In this document: in pieces, positions 34,339-43,349 of the stretch
Layout of the letters: every line of letters starts with the position of its first letter
Numbering within the stretch: the stretch's first letter is position 1
DNA from: Maribacter sp.
GTDB lineage: Bacteria > Bacteroidota > Bacteroidia > Flavobacteriales > Flavobacteriaceae
DNA: 64,000 bases
Direction: 5' to 3'
Assembly (NCBI RefSeq): GCF_016744255.1
Contig: NZ_JADGES010000001.1
Span: 1-64,000 of the forward strand
Notes under the pieces: model-generated
Told to the model about the DNA's origin: nothing
Seen by the model: only the letters and a program-made list of their open reading frames with translations
Database searches by the model: none
Made by a program: the position numbers and the translations under genes

Positions 34339-34998
34339 ATGTCTGTAAAGGAAAATTTGCTAAAAATAAAAGAATCACTCCCCAAAGGAGTAACCTTGGT
34401 TGCCGTTTCTAAGACCAAACCAATACCTGATTTACAAGAAGCCTATAATGCTGGGCAACGTATTTTTGGTGAAAATAAAATTCAGGAAATGGCACAAAAA
34501 TGGGAGGCTCTCCCCAAAGACATCGAATGGCATATGATTGGTCATGTACAGCGTAATAAGGTAAAGTATATGGCAGAATTTATTTCTTTAATTCATGGGG
34601 TAGATAGCTTAAAACTATTAACCGAAATAAACAAACAAGCTGTAAAACACAACAGAATCATTTCTTGTCTTCTACAAATACATATAGCACAAGAAGACAC
34701 CAAGTTTGGTTTAGACGAAAAAGAATTAATAGAACTCCTTAACGATCCAGCTTTTAAAGCTCTTGAAAATATTAAAATTAAAGGGGTAATGGGCATGGCC
34801 TCCTTCACAGATAACAAAAATCAAGTTAAAGAAGAGTTTAAAACTTTAAAAAATACTTTTACCCAAGCCAAAAAAATACTTCCTAATATAAACGTTTTAT
34901 CTATGGGAATGAGCGGGGATTATCCTCTAGCAATTGCAGAAGGTAGCACCATGGTGCGCATCGGAAGTAGTATCTTTGGTAATAGAAATTACGCTTAA
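34339..34998 (+). CDS. YggS family pyridoxal phosphate homeostasis protein
   Basis: This 219-residue single-domain TIM barrel binds PLP through the Lys in TLVAVSKTKPIPD. Other marks are FGENKIQEMAQKWE, WHMIGHVQRNKVKYM and MGMSGDYPLAIAEGSTMVRIGSSIFG. The family keeps PLP and amino-acid pools balanced and has no strong catalytic activity. It is cytoplasmic and cotranscribed with the two upstream genes. Confidence 0.95.
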   Translation: MSVKENLLKIKESLPKGVTLVAVSKTKPIPDLQEAYNAGQRIFGENKIQEMAQKWEALPKDIEWHMIGHVQRNKVKYMAEFISLIHGVDSLKLLTEINKQAVKHNRIISCLLQIHIAQEDTKFGLDEKELIELLNDPAFKALENIKIKGVMGMASFTDNKNQVKEEFKTLKNTFTQAKKILPNINVLSMGMSGDYPLAIAEGSTMVRIGSSIFGNRNYA

Positions 34999-35037
34999 CT
35001 AAATATTTGGGTCTTAGCACCCAAAGAACACTAATAA

Positions 35038-36405
35038 ATGTACACAATACTAGATATAGAAACTACCGGAGGAAAATACAATGAAGAAGGCATTACAGAA
35101 ATTGCAATTCATAAATTTGATGGACACCAAGTAGTTGATACATTTATTAGCCTAGTAAATCCAGAAAAAGATATTCAACCCTTTGTAGTGAAACTTACCG
35201 GTATAAATAATAAAATGCTACGCACAGCTCCCAAGTTTCATGAAGTAGCTAAACGTATTGTAGAAATCACAGAAGACACTGTTATTGTTGCTCACAACGC
35301 ACAATTCGATTATAGAATTCTTCGCACAGAATTTAAAAGACTAGGGTATAATTTTGAACGAAAAACGCTTTGTACAGTAGATCTTTCTAAAACACTATTA
35401 CCCGATGCCGAATCCTATAGCCTTGGTAAATTAGTACGCTCTTTAGGCATAGCTGTGAGTGATAGGCATAGAGCAAACGGAGACGCCTTAGCTACCATTA
35501 AATTATTTAAACTCTTACTTACCAAGGACACCGATAAATCTATCATTAAAAGCGTAATACGCAAAGAAACACACGGAGAACTATCGGAGAACCAATTAGA
35601 TATTATACAAGAACTCCCCTCTGAAACAGGAGTGTATTACATGCATAATAAGGATGGAGATATACTTTTCTTAGGGCACACTAAGAATATTAAGAAAAGA
35701 GTGAACGACCATTTTATTAAGAGAGGGGATCGCGCTAGAAAACTACAAAAAGAAACAAAAAAGGTGACTTTTGAAAAAACGGGCAGCGAATTAATTTCTC
35801 TATTAAAAGAACATGAAGAGCTCTTAAAAAACAAGCCACGCTACAATAACAAAGTAAAACCAAAACTATATTCTCATGCCTTATATAAAGGGTACACCAA
35901 AGAAGGCTACATAACCCTCAACGCTAGTCATATTAATGGTAACAGAGAAAACATCACCACTTTTAATAGTATTCATGGTGCTAAAAATTTTATTTACAAA
36001 ATCAATGAAGAGTTTTGTTTATGCGATAAGTTAAACGGTCTTTCTGAAGCTAAAACAAACTGTTCTAAGTTTAATGAAGAAAAATGCAAAGGAGCTTGTG
36101 TTCAGAAAGAAACAGTAGAAGAATATAACAAGAGAGTTGCCCAAGTTATTGAAAAATATAGCTTAGCCAACAAAAGCGTTATTATAGTAGATAAGGGCCG
36201 TGAAATTGGCGAATACAGCGCTATTTTAATTAAAGAAGGTACGTTTATTGGTCTTGGCTATTACGATTTAAACCATCAAATAAATAATATTGCTATATTA
36301 GAATCTATTATTACACCTATGAAAAGCGGTAAAAATGCAATTCATATTATAGAATCCTATTTAAGAAAGAAAAGAGTTGTAAAAATAATTGACCTGAATA
36401 CATAA
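35038..36405 (+). CDS. DnaQ-like 3'-5' exonuclease fused to a GIY-YIG nuclease domain
   Basis: This 455-residue protein has two nuclease parts. Residues 1-165 form a DEDDh exonuclease: YTILDIETTGGKYNEEG, AHNAQFDYRIL, and HRANGDALAT with the His/Asp pair. Residues 198-275 form a GIY-YIG domain like the UvrC/Cho N-terminus: ETGVYYMHNKDGDILFLGHT, NIKKRVNDHFIKRG. The C-terminal 150 residues include a Cys cluster (CLCDK, CSKFNEEKCKGACVQ) as in Cho-like proteins. A role in DNA repair is likely, making or trimming incisions. The ATG at 35038 opens the exonuclease core directly. Confidence 0.92.
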   Translation: MYTILDIETTGGKYNEEGITEIAIHKFDGHQVVDTFISLVNPEKDIQPFVVKLTGINNKMLRTAPKFHEVAKRIVEITEDTVIVAHNAQFDYRILRTEFKRLGYNFERKTLCTVDLSKTLLPDAESYSLGKLVRSLGIAVSDRHRANGDALATIKLFKLLLTKDTDKSIIKSVIRKETHGELSENQLDIIQELPSETGVYYMHNKDGDILFLGHTKNIKKRVNDHFIKRGDRARKLQKETKKVTFEKTGSELISLLKEHEELLKNKPRYNNKVKPKLYSHALYKGYTKEGYITLNASHINGNRENITTFNSIHGAKNFIYKINEEFCLCDKLNGLSEAKTNCSKFNEEKCKGACVQKETVEEYNKRVAQVIEKYSLANKSVIIVDKGREIGEYSAILIKEGTFIGLGYYDLNHQINNIAILESIITPMKSGKNAIHIIESYLRKKRVVKIIDLNT

Positions 36406-36408
36406 ATT

Positions 36409-37242
36409 TTGAGTAAACAAAAAACTACATCCAAATGGAAAGATAAACTTCATGAAATTATTTATGAAGCAGACACTCCTGTAGGGAAATGGTTCGATAT
36501 TATTCTTTTTATTCTTATAATAGTAAGTGTTATTCTTGTTATGCTAGAGAGTGTAAAAGATATAGATGCTAACTACCACAAAGTTTTACTCACATGGGAA
36601 TGGATTATTACTATTTTCTTCTCTATAGAATACATTGCTAGAATTATAAGCATTAAAAAACCATTTAAATATATTTTTAGCTTTTATGGAATCATAGATT
36701 TCATTTCTACAATTCCTCTTTACCTTTCTTATTTTTTTATAGGGTCTCAGGTATTATTAGCTGTCAGAGCTCTACGTTTATTACGTGTTTTCCGAATTTT
36801 AAAACTCGTCCAGTTTTTAGGAGAAGCCTCTCAATTAACACGTGCATTAAAAGCCAGTAGAACCAAAATTGCGGTTTTTATTTATGCTGTCTTAATACTT
36901 TCTGTAATTATGGGTACTATAATGTATCTTGTTGAGGATGATGCTGCTGGCTTCACCAGTATTCCTAGGAGTATCTACTGGGCTATTGTTACGCTTACAA
37001 CGGTAGGATACGGAGATATTGCACCCCAAACACCATTAGGACAACTTATTGCAACTATCGTTATGATATTAGGTTACGGTATAATTGCAGTTCCTACAGG
37101 CATTGTTACTTCTGAATTTACAAAGCAAGGTAAAATAGAAGATAAAAAAGTACACTTAAACACGCAATCTTGCCTAAGTTGCTCATCAGAAGGACATAGG
37201 GATGATGCTACTCACTGTTTTAATTGCGGAAGTAAACTATAA
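36409..37242 (+). CDS. Voltage-gated-type potassium channel with C-terminal zinc ribbon
   Basis: The start codon is TTG (MSKQKTTSKWKDK), 3 bp after the upstream stop; no ATG fits. The 277-residue protein has the six-helix ion-transport layout. The S4-like helix is VRALRLLRVFRILKLVQ, and the selectivity filter TTVGYGD, near residue 198, defines K+ conduction. The C-terminus has four Cys in two pairs (CLSCSS, CFNCGSKL), a likely zinc ribbon in the cytoplasm. Its stop overlaps the miaA start by one base. Confidence 0.93.
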   Translation: MSKQKTTSKWKDKLHEIIYEADTPVGKWFDIILFILIIVSVILVMLESVKDIDANYHKVLLTWEWIITIFFSIEYIARIISIKKPFKYIFSFYGIIDFISTIPLYLSYFFIGSQVLLAVRALRLLRVFRILKLVQFLGEASQLTRALKASRTKIAVFIYAVLILSVIMGTIMYLVEDDAAGFTSIPRSIYWAIVTLTTVGYGDIAPQTPLGQLIATIVMILGYGIIAVPTGIVTSEFTKQGKIEDKKVHLNTQSCLSCSSEGHRDDATHCFNCGSKL

Positions 37243-38162
37243 TGAAAAAAAAAGTAATCTCTGTTGTTGGGCCCACTGCTATCGGAAAAACGAAATTAGC
37301 CATACATATTGCAAAACATTATAATGCAGAAATAATTTCTGCTGACTCTAGGCAATTTTTTAAAGAAATGTACATTGGTACGGCGGTACCAGAAAAAGAG
37401 GAACTTAAAGCGGCCAAACACCATTTTATACAAAATAAGAGTATTAGAGATTCCTATTCTGTTGGCGATTTTGAAAAAGAAGCTTTAGACTGTATAAGCC
37501 ATTTACATAAAGAAAACCCTATAGTAGTATTAGTTGGTGGTAGCGGTTTATATGTTGATGCAGCAACCAAAGGATTAGACAAATTCCCTAAAATAAACCC
37601 TAGCATTAGAGAGAATCTAAATACCATTCTAGAAACCAAAGGAATGAAAAGCTTACAAGATCAACTTAAAGAGTTAGACCCTGAATATTACTCCAAAGTA
37701 GATATAGAAAATCCACATAGAATAATAAGAGCTTTAGAGGTTTGTATTGGCTCAGGACACCCTTACTCCTCTTTTATAACCGATAAAAAAGATAACCGAC
37801 CTTTTAAAGTAATTACCGTTGGTCTTACCGCTGATAGAAAAATTATTTACGACAGAATTAATAGACGGGTAGATGTTATGATGGAAGGAGGTCTTCTAGA
37901 GGAAGTAAAATCCTTAAAAGAACAGAAAGACCTAAATGCACTCCAAACCGTTGGCTATAGAGAACTATTTATGTATTTAAATAAGGAATGGACTTTAGAT
38001 TTCGCTGTTTCCGAAATTAAGAAAAACACACGCCGGTTTGCTAAAAGACAGCAAACTTGGTTTAAAAAAAATGCGGATACTATCTGGGTAGAATACGATT
38101 ATATACCAGAAAACATATTCCCCATTATTGATTATAAATTGAATGAAATACAAGACACCTAA
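37242..38162 (+). CDS. miaA: tRNA dimethylallyltransferase
   Basis: This 306-residue enzyme adds a dimethylallyl group to A37 of tRNAs reading codons beginning with U. The P-loop is VVGPTAIGKTKLA. The family motifs SADSRQFFKEMYIGTAVP and VLVGGSGLYVDA follow, and QTVGYRELFMYLNKEW is near residue 230. The length is normal. The start overlaps the channel gene (TAATG), so the two are coupled. A hairpin terminator lies about 100 bp downstream. Confidence 0.97.
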   Translation: MKKKVISVVGPTAIGKTKLAIHIAKHYNAEIISADSRQFFKEMYIGTAVPEKEELKAAKHHFIQNKSIRDSYSVGDFEKEALDCISHLHKENPIVVLVGGSGLYVDAATKGLDKFPKINPSIRENLNTILETKGMKSLQDQLKELDPEYYSKVDIENPHRIIRALEVCIGSGHPYSSFITDKKDNRPFKVITVGLTADRKIIYDRINRRVDVMMEGGLLEEVKSLKEQKDLNALQTVGYRELFMYLNKEWTLDFAVSEIKKNTRRFAKRQQTWFKKNADTIWVEYDYIPENIFPIIDYKLNEIQDT

Positions 38163-38263
38163 AACTTCTATTTTCTTTGTCTGGGATTTTAAGCTGCGAT
38201 AAATCAACATAAAACCTATACACTTTCTACCTACAAAAATCATTTAAAAAAACACCTACAAAC

Positions 38264-38297
38264 AAAAGCACGCCTATATTTTTAAGCGTGCTTTTTG
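38264..38297. terminator. Intrinsic terminator between miaA and the response regulator
   Basis: AAAAGCACGC (38264-38273) pairs with GCGTGCTTTT (38286-38295) over a 12 nt loop, followed by T's. The A-run on the left lets it serve the convergent leftward gene too. Confidence 0.85.
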
Positions 38298-38321
38298 TTT
38301 ATAAATACCTATAGAGAATAA

Positions 38322-39029
38322 CTACTCTGTTTTTATCACCAAACGGAATCCTTCTCCATGAATGTTTAGAATCTCTACAGTTTCATCACGTTTTAAATAC
38401 TTACGTAATTTAGCTATATACACATCCATACTACGAGAAGTAAAATAATTATCATCTCTCCAAATCTTAGTCAATGCTAATTCCCTAGGCATTAAATCAT
38501 TTTCATGCAAAGCCAAAAGACGCAATAGCTCATTCTCTTTAGGAGATAATTTTATAGGCTCTTCTTCTCCGTATTTTAAAAATCTTAGTTTAGAATTTAA
38601 ATGAAACCCGCCGATCGTAAATTCAAATTTTCTACTATCTGCAAGTGTATTAGATGCTTTTCTCTGAAGTATTGCTTTAAGCTTCATAAGAAGCACCTCA
38701 GAATCGAAAGGTTTGTTTAAATAATCATCAGCCCCTGCCTTATACCCTTTTAAAACATCTTCTTTCATGGTTTTAGCAGTAAGAAATACAATCGGAACAT
38801 TTTCGTTCTTTTCTCTTATCTCTTTAGCCAAAGTAAACCCGTCTTTATAAGGCATCATAACATCTAAAATACAGATATCATAATTATCTTTTTTAAATTT
38901 TTCAAATCCTTCCATACCATTTTTAGCAAGGACTACATCAAAATTATTCATTGACAAATAATCCTTTAATACGATACCAAAATTTGGGTCATCTTCTACT
39001 AATAGTATTTTCTTATTTACTGTTTCCAT
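38322..39029 (-). CDS. Response regulator, OmpR/PhoB type (RprY-like)
   Basis: This 235-residue regulator has a receiver domain with KKILLVEDDPNF, phospho-Asp near residue 57 in CILDVMMPYKDGFTLA, Thr in FLTAKTMKED, and Lys in YLNKPFDSE. The winged-helix DNA-binding domain occupies about 140-230 (LSPKENELLRLLALHENDLM, YIAKLRKYLKRDE). The sequence resembles RprY of Bacteroides. It lies 6 bp downstream of its kinase, so the two form one operon. Confidence 0.94.
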   Translation of the reverse strand: METVNKKILLVEDDPNFGIVLKDYLSMNNFDVVLAKNGMEGFEKFKKDNYDICILDVMMPYKDGFTLAKEIREKNENVPIVFLTAKTMKEDVLKGYKAGADDYLNKPFDSEVLLMKLKAILQRKASNTLADSRKFEFTIGGFHLNSKLRFLKYGEEEPIKLSPKENELLRLLALHENDLMPRELALTKIWRDDNYFTSRSMDVYIAKLRKYLKRDETVEILNIHGEGFRLVIKTE

Positions 39030-39035
39030 AGTATA

Positions 39036-40619
39036 TTATATTAACGGTAATTTTATATAGAAAGTACTTCCTTTTCCTTTTTCACTTTCTACATAAACAT
39101 CACCTTGGTGATCATCTATTATTTTTTTTACATAAGAAAGTCCCAATCCATGGCCTTTTACATTATGTATGTTTCCTGTATGCTCTCTATAAAATTTTTC
39201 GAATACCTTCTTTAAAACTGCTTTACTCATTCCTGAGCCTTGGTCTTGTACTTTTATTAGTATATTATTTTTTGCAACCTCTGTATACACATCTATTTTT
39301 GGTGCTTCTTCAGAATACTTAATGGCATTATCTAAAATATTAACTACAACATTGGTAAAATGCATTTCGTTTGCCAAAACCTCTGTACGTGTTGCATCTA
39401 AATGTCTTTCTATATAACCTCCTCTATCTTCTACTATTAAAGACACATGAGCAATAGCATCTTCTATTATATCGTGTACGTCTACCCTATCCTTACTAAT
39501 ATCTAATTGATTCTTTTCTAGCTTAGATATTCGCAATACATTTTCTACTTGTGCATGCATACGTTTATTCTCATCTCGTATCATTTGCAAATAGCGCATC
39601 ACCTTCTCTTTATCATCTATTATTTGCGGATTCTTAATAGCCTCTACAGCCAAATTAATAGTTGCTATGGGTGTTTTAAACTCATGCGTCATATTATTTA
39701 TAAAATCCGTTTTAATCTCCGATATCTGCTTTTGCTGAATTAATTGATAAATAGCTCCTGCATATGCAACTACAATTATCAAAGTAAACAGAAGTGACAG
39801 ACCAGCCATACCCAATATAGACTGAATTAAAAACCGTTTCTTTTTAGGGAAACTAATAAGTAAAGAAAAATTTGAGTTCCCCTCTAAATCTTTAAATATG
39901 GGAGATTTATAAATATTTTTCTTACTATACTTAAATTTTTTAGACTTTACTTTAGTTGGTAACCCTTTACTATATACACCATACTCAAAAGCTACATTTA
40001 TCTCTCTGTTTTTAAGCTCGCGATCTAACAGAAGTTCTATCTCTTGCGTAGAAACTCTTTGGTGAATAGGCACCATTTTAGCGTAATCACTAAAAACATC
40101 TTCCATTTGAGCCTTAACTATCTCTGTTAAACCTCCTATTTTCTCAAACTTCTGTACAGCATTAAGCTCTTGCTGCTTGCCATCTAAACCTACATTCTCT
40201 TTAAAAATAGTCGTAGTACGTTTACTCGTATAATTTTTTATTGTAGGAAGGTTGTTATCCTCATTACCATTGTCAAAGAACGTAGATGCTATATTGTAAT
40301 CTTCCTCTAAAATGCCATGAGAATACATTCGTATCTCATTAGAATTAAGGTCTCTGTTTATATAGAAAAAATTTCCTATACTGGAATTTTTCAGTTCCCC
40401 GATACTATCTTTTAGATTCATATATCTATCAAAATAGTTTCTAGTTTCTCTACTAGATATCTTATCCGCAACATTATTCAAAGCATCAAACACTGTGTGC
40501 GAAAATTGCTCTTCTTTATCTTCTACAGATTGTTTAATCCAAAAGATTTGAACAAAGATTATTCCTACCAATGAGAGGCTCATCAATACTACCATAACAA
40601 CAAACAACCTCTTATTCAT
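39036..40619 (-). CDS. Sensor histidine kinase (RprX-like)
   Basis: This 527-residue kinase has an N-terminal membrane helix (LFVVMVVLMSLSLVGIIFV), a periplasmic sensor domain (about 30-260), and a second helix (LGMAGLSLLFTLIIVVAYAG). HisKA follows with FINNMTHEFKTPIATINLA. The HATPase domain has N box VVNILDNAIKYSEE, DQGSGMS and GHGLGLSYVKKI. It should phosphorylate the response regulator encoded 6 bp downstream. The signal is unknown. A short dyad, TTAACA-AAAA-TGTTAA (40672-40687), lies 53 bp upstream and may be an operator. Confidence 0.94.
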   Translation of the reverse strand: MNKRLFVVMVVLMSLSLVGIIFVQIFWIKQSVEDKEEQFSHTVFDALNNVADKISSRETRNYFDRYMNLKDSIGELKNSSIGNFFYINRDLNSNEIRMYSHGILEEDYNIASTFFDNGNEDNNLPTIKNYTSKRTTTIFKENVGLDGKQQELNAVQKFEKIGGLTEIVKAQMEDVFSDYAKMVPIHQRVSTQEIELLLDRELKNREINVAFEYGVYSKGLPTKVKSKKFKYSKKNIYKSPIFKDLEGNSNFSLLISFPKKKRFLIQSILGMAGLSLLFTLIIVVAYAGAIYQLIQQKQISEIKTDFINNMTHEFKTPIATINLAVEAIKNPQIIDDKEKVMRYLQMIRDENKRMHAQVENVLRISKLEKNQLDISKDRVDVHDIIEDAIAHVSLIVEDRGGYIERHLDATRTEVLANEMHFTNVVVNILDNAIKYSEEAPKIDVYTEVAKNNILIKVQDQGSGMSKAVLKKVFEKFYREHTGNIHNVKGHGLGLSYVKKIIDDHQGDVYVESEKGKGSTFYIKLPLI

Positions 40620-40699
40620 TCTCTGTAAAATTAAGATTTAACATATAGAAAATTGCACGTTTAACCAAACCTTAACAAAAATGTTAAAATGGCGTAACT

Positions 40700-41284
40700 C
40701 TATCTATATTCAAGGAGATGCCTATTCAGTTTTTCTACTTTTTCTTTTGTTTCTTCCAGGTTAATATTCTCTAATACAAAATCTGCTTTTGGAATTTTAA
40801 CAATATCACTTAATTGGTTATTAATCCTTGCCAATATAGCTTCTCTTGTATTCTTATCTCTCTGCAATACGCGTTGTACACGAACCTCCTCTGGAGCAGT
40901 AACTAAAATAATTTTATCATACAGCTTTTCTGCCTTATTCTCAAACAATAAAGCTGTTTCTTGTATAACGTATGCATGATTTTGACTAGAAAGCCAATGT
41001 AAAAAGTCTTCCCTTACTGCTGGATGCACAATAGCATTTAGCTTACTTAATAATTCCCTGTCACCAAAAATTTTTTGTGCTATATAAGACCTATTTAGTT
41101 TCCCTTCTTTATAGGATTCTTCTCCTAATAAGGCTTTTATTTTTTGTATTAAAATTTTGGAATTTTGCATTAACTCCTTGGCTTGCAAATCTGAATTATA
41201 TACAGGTACTCCCAATGCGTTAAACAATGTAGCTACAGTTGTTTTTCCACTACCAATACCCCCCGTTAAACCAACTACTTTCAT
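40700..41284 (-). CDS. coaE: Dephospho-CoA kinase
   Basis: This 194-residue enzyme performs the last step of coenzyme A synthesis. The P-loop is VGLTGGIGSGKTTVATLF; substrate-site motifs NAIVHPAVREDF and the lid VQRVLQRDKNTREAI are present. It overlaps the upstream YbbR gene by 4 bp, forming a three-gene leftward unit with YbbR and a glycosyltransferase. coaBC, an earlier step in the pathway, is encoded 6 kb away. Confidence 0.97.
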   Translation of the reverse strand: MKVVGLTGGIGSGKTTVATLFNALGVPVYNSDLQAKELMQNSKILIQKIKALLGEESYKEGKLNRSYIAQKIFGDRELLSKLNAIVHPAVREDFLHWLSSQNHAYVIQETALLFENKAEKLYDKIILVTAPEEVRVQRVLQRDKNTREAILARINNQLSDIVKIPKADFVLENINLEETKEKVEKLNRHLLEYR

Positions 41285-42237
41285 TCCTCGCTAATAATAT
41301 AAGTTACTTCTTTTTCTATTAATGTAGCGCTATATACGTTATTAGGTACATTACCCACATTTAAAGTGACTTTTTCATTACCCTCTATCATATCCTTGTA
41401 ATCCGCTATAACAGTAAAGTTATTTTCAGAAATAGTTTTTAACACTCCTAACTTAGCCTTGCATAATACCTTAACTCTATCTGGGAATGTCTTTACAATG
41501 GCTCCTTTCGGAAGATTTATAATAGTAATAGGAATATTTTCTATCATTTTTTCTGAAAAACGAGAAACCTTACCACTAATAACAACTTTATTGGTATTAT
41601 AAGTTGTATTATTTAAGCCACTAGGTTCTATTGTTAGAATGGTTTTAGAAAAATTTTCATCTATATCTTTTAATTCTACCAATTTTGTTTTTATACTTTG
41701 CAGCGTATCTATCTCATTGGTTGGCCCTGTAACTTCTATAGTTTTTGGCTCTAGTAGTATCGCCCCATCTAACATGCAATTTTTCTGAAGATTCATTTTA
41801 ATATTCACTTCTACACGAACATTTTTTGTTATAATCTCTACCAGCTCAAAAATAACATCTTCTTTATCTAAATCTATCAAAACTATAGAGTTAGGTAACT
41901 TTTTTTCTACCTGCTTTTGAATTTTCTTTTGCGATAAAATAAATTTGGATTTTTTTTTACTTGCTTCAGATATATCTATAGATATATCTTTTGCATTAAA
42001 TCCAAAACCCAAAAACTGAAATCCACTTGCTTCTAGTTTTACTTCTAAACTCTCTTTAGATGCCGATTTTAACAAATATCCTTTAGGAACATTAATATAA
42101 CTTAATTTAAATGTAGCTCTACTCGTATAAGATTCTGACAATTTATTGATAAACCAAGCCATACTAGAAACTAGTAAAAACACTAAAAATATTTTTACCT
42201 TTCTCTTTTTTAAATGTTTACCGATTCTCTGTATCAA
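41281..42237 (-). CDS. YbbR-like domain membrane-anchored protein
   Basis: This 318-residue protein has one N-terminal membrane helix (KIFLVFLLVSSMAWFINKLSES) and then an extracytoplasmic part with repeated YbbR-type beta modules (about 45-310; TIEVTGPTNEIDTLQSIKT, NVRVEVNIKMNL). Function in Bacteroidota is not established; in other phyla YbbR/CdaR proteins regulate a diadenylate cyclase, but none is adjacent here. It overlaps coaE and the glycosyltransferase by 4 bp each, so the three are cotranscribed. Confidence 0.85.
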   Translation of the reverse strand: MIQRIGKHLKKRKVKIFLVFLLVSSMAWFINKLSESYTSRATFKLSYINVPKGYLLKSASKESLEVKLEASGFQFLGFGFNAKDISIDISEASKKKSKFILSQKKIQKQVEKKLPNSIVLIDLDKEDVIFELVEIITKNVRVEVNIKMNLQKNCMLDGAILLEPKTIEVTGPTNEIDTLQSIKTKLVELKDIDENFSKTILTIEPSGLNNTTYNTNKVVISGKVSRFSEKMIENIPITIINLPKGAIVKTFPDRVKVLCKAKLGVLKTISENNFTVIADYKDMIEGNEKVTLNVGNVPNNVYSATLIEKEVTYIISEE

Positions 42238-43250
42238 AGTATATGGTTTGTTTTAAAGAATAATTTGGGGAATATCTCTCTTGGTTTTTTTTTACTAAAG
42301 TTAATCCAAAATGTAGATTTTAAAAAACCATACCCATAACCCACAAATTGAATTATAACAGCAACTAAAGAAAGTGCTGCAACAACTATATTTTTATTCT
42401 GCACTAGGGAATGAAAAAATAACCCTAAAAAATATGCGCCGTAAAAAGCTATTGGCAACCAAAACCCAAACAGTAACAAAAAGAACGCTCCTATAAAACC
42501 CACACAAAATAAAGAAGGAAACCAATAGGTAATTTTAGTTGTCTCCGGGTGCCATTTATTTAAAATAGGCCTAACCATCCCAAATTTATTGACCTGAATA
42601 TAAAACTTGTTCCAATCTATCCTGCGTTTATGATATACGTAAGCCTCTGGTATTAATCTAGTATCATACCCTTTATTCCATATACGAATTGTTAAATCGG
42701 GGTCTTCTCCTGGATGTATATTTCCATACCCCCCAACATCTTCAAAAGCTTCTTTAGAAATACCCATATTAAAACTACGAGGTTGAAACTTATCTACTGC
42801 ATTCTTATTCCCACGAATTCCTCCTGTAGTAAACAAAGAAGTCATTGCATAGTTTATTGCCTTCTGAACGGCTGTAAACGAATCGTGCGCCGCATCTGGA
42901 CCACCATAACAATGCACAAAATTATCCTCTAATGATTTTTCTGCAACTTCTAAATATTGCGAGGGAATGATACAATCGGAATCTAAAACAATAAAGTAAT
43001 TCCCCTTTGCCCTTCGCATTCCATAATTTCTAGAATCTCCTGGTCCTGAGTTAAATTTTTTATAGTATGATATATTTAGTTTAGATTTAAAACTCTCGAC
43101 TATATTCTCTGAAGAAATTGTAGAGCCATCTTCTATTATTACTATTTCAAAAGGCTTTTTATACGTCTGCTTAGAAAGACTCTCTAACAACTCCGACACC
43201 TCATTAGGTCTGTTATAGACAGGAACAATAAATGAAAAAGATAAATCCAT
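42234..43250 (-). CDS. Family 2 glycosyltransferase with C-terminal membrane helices
   Basis: This 338-residue GT-A enzyme has SFIVPVYNRPNEVSELLESL at the N-terminus, the nucleotide-sugar block IVIIEDGSTISSE, DSDCIIP as the metal-binding DxD-like motif, and PGEDPDLTIRIWNKGYD as the acceptor motif. Two or three C-terminal helices (LFCVGFIGAFFLLLFGFWLP and on) place it at the inner membrane. It is the first gene of the GT2-YbbR-coaE unit. Donor and acceptor are unknown. Confidence 0.92.
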   Translation of the reverse strand: MDLSFSFIVPVYNRPNEVSELLESLSKQTYKKPFEIVIIEDGSTISSENIVESFKSKLNISYYKKFNSGPGDSRNYGMRRAKGNYFIVLDSDCIIPSQYLEVAEKSLEDNFVHCYGGPDAAHDSFTAVQKAINYAMTSLFTTGGIRGNKNAVDKFQPRSFNMGISKEAFEDVGGYGNIHPGEDPDLTIRIWNKGYDTRLIPEAYVYHKRRIDWNKFYIQVNKFGMVRPILNKWHPETTKITYWFPSLFCVGFIGAFFLLLFGFWLPIAFYGAYFLGLFFHSLVQNKNIVVAALSLVAVIIQFVGYGYGFLKSTFWINFSKKKPREIFPKLFFKTNHIL

Positions 43251-43280
43251 AAGAACCTTAATTACCTAGGGTTATATAAA

Positions 43281-43320
43281 AAAAGAAGTCGACTTTTGAA
43301 AAATCACTCTTCAAAAGTCA
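43281..43320 (-). terminator. Terminator of fabI
   Basis: On the minus strand, TGACTTTTGA...TCAAAAGTCGA pairs around an 11 nt loop and is followed by TTCTTTTTTT. It ends the leftward fabI transcript before the glycosyltransferase gene. Confidence 0.75.
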
Positions 43321-43349
43321 ACCTAATACATTATTTTAAATAATAAGTT

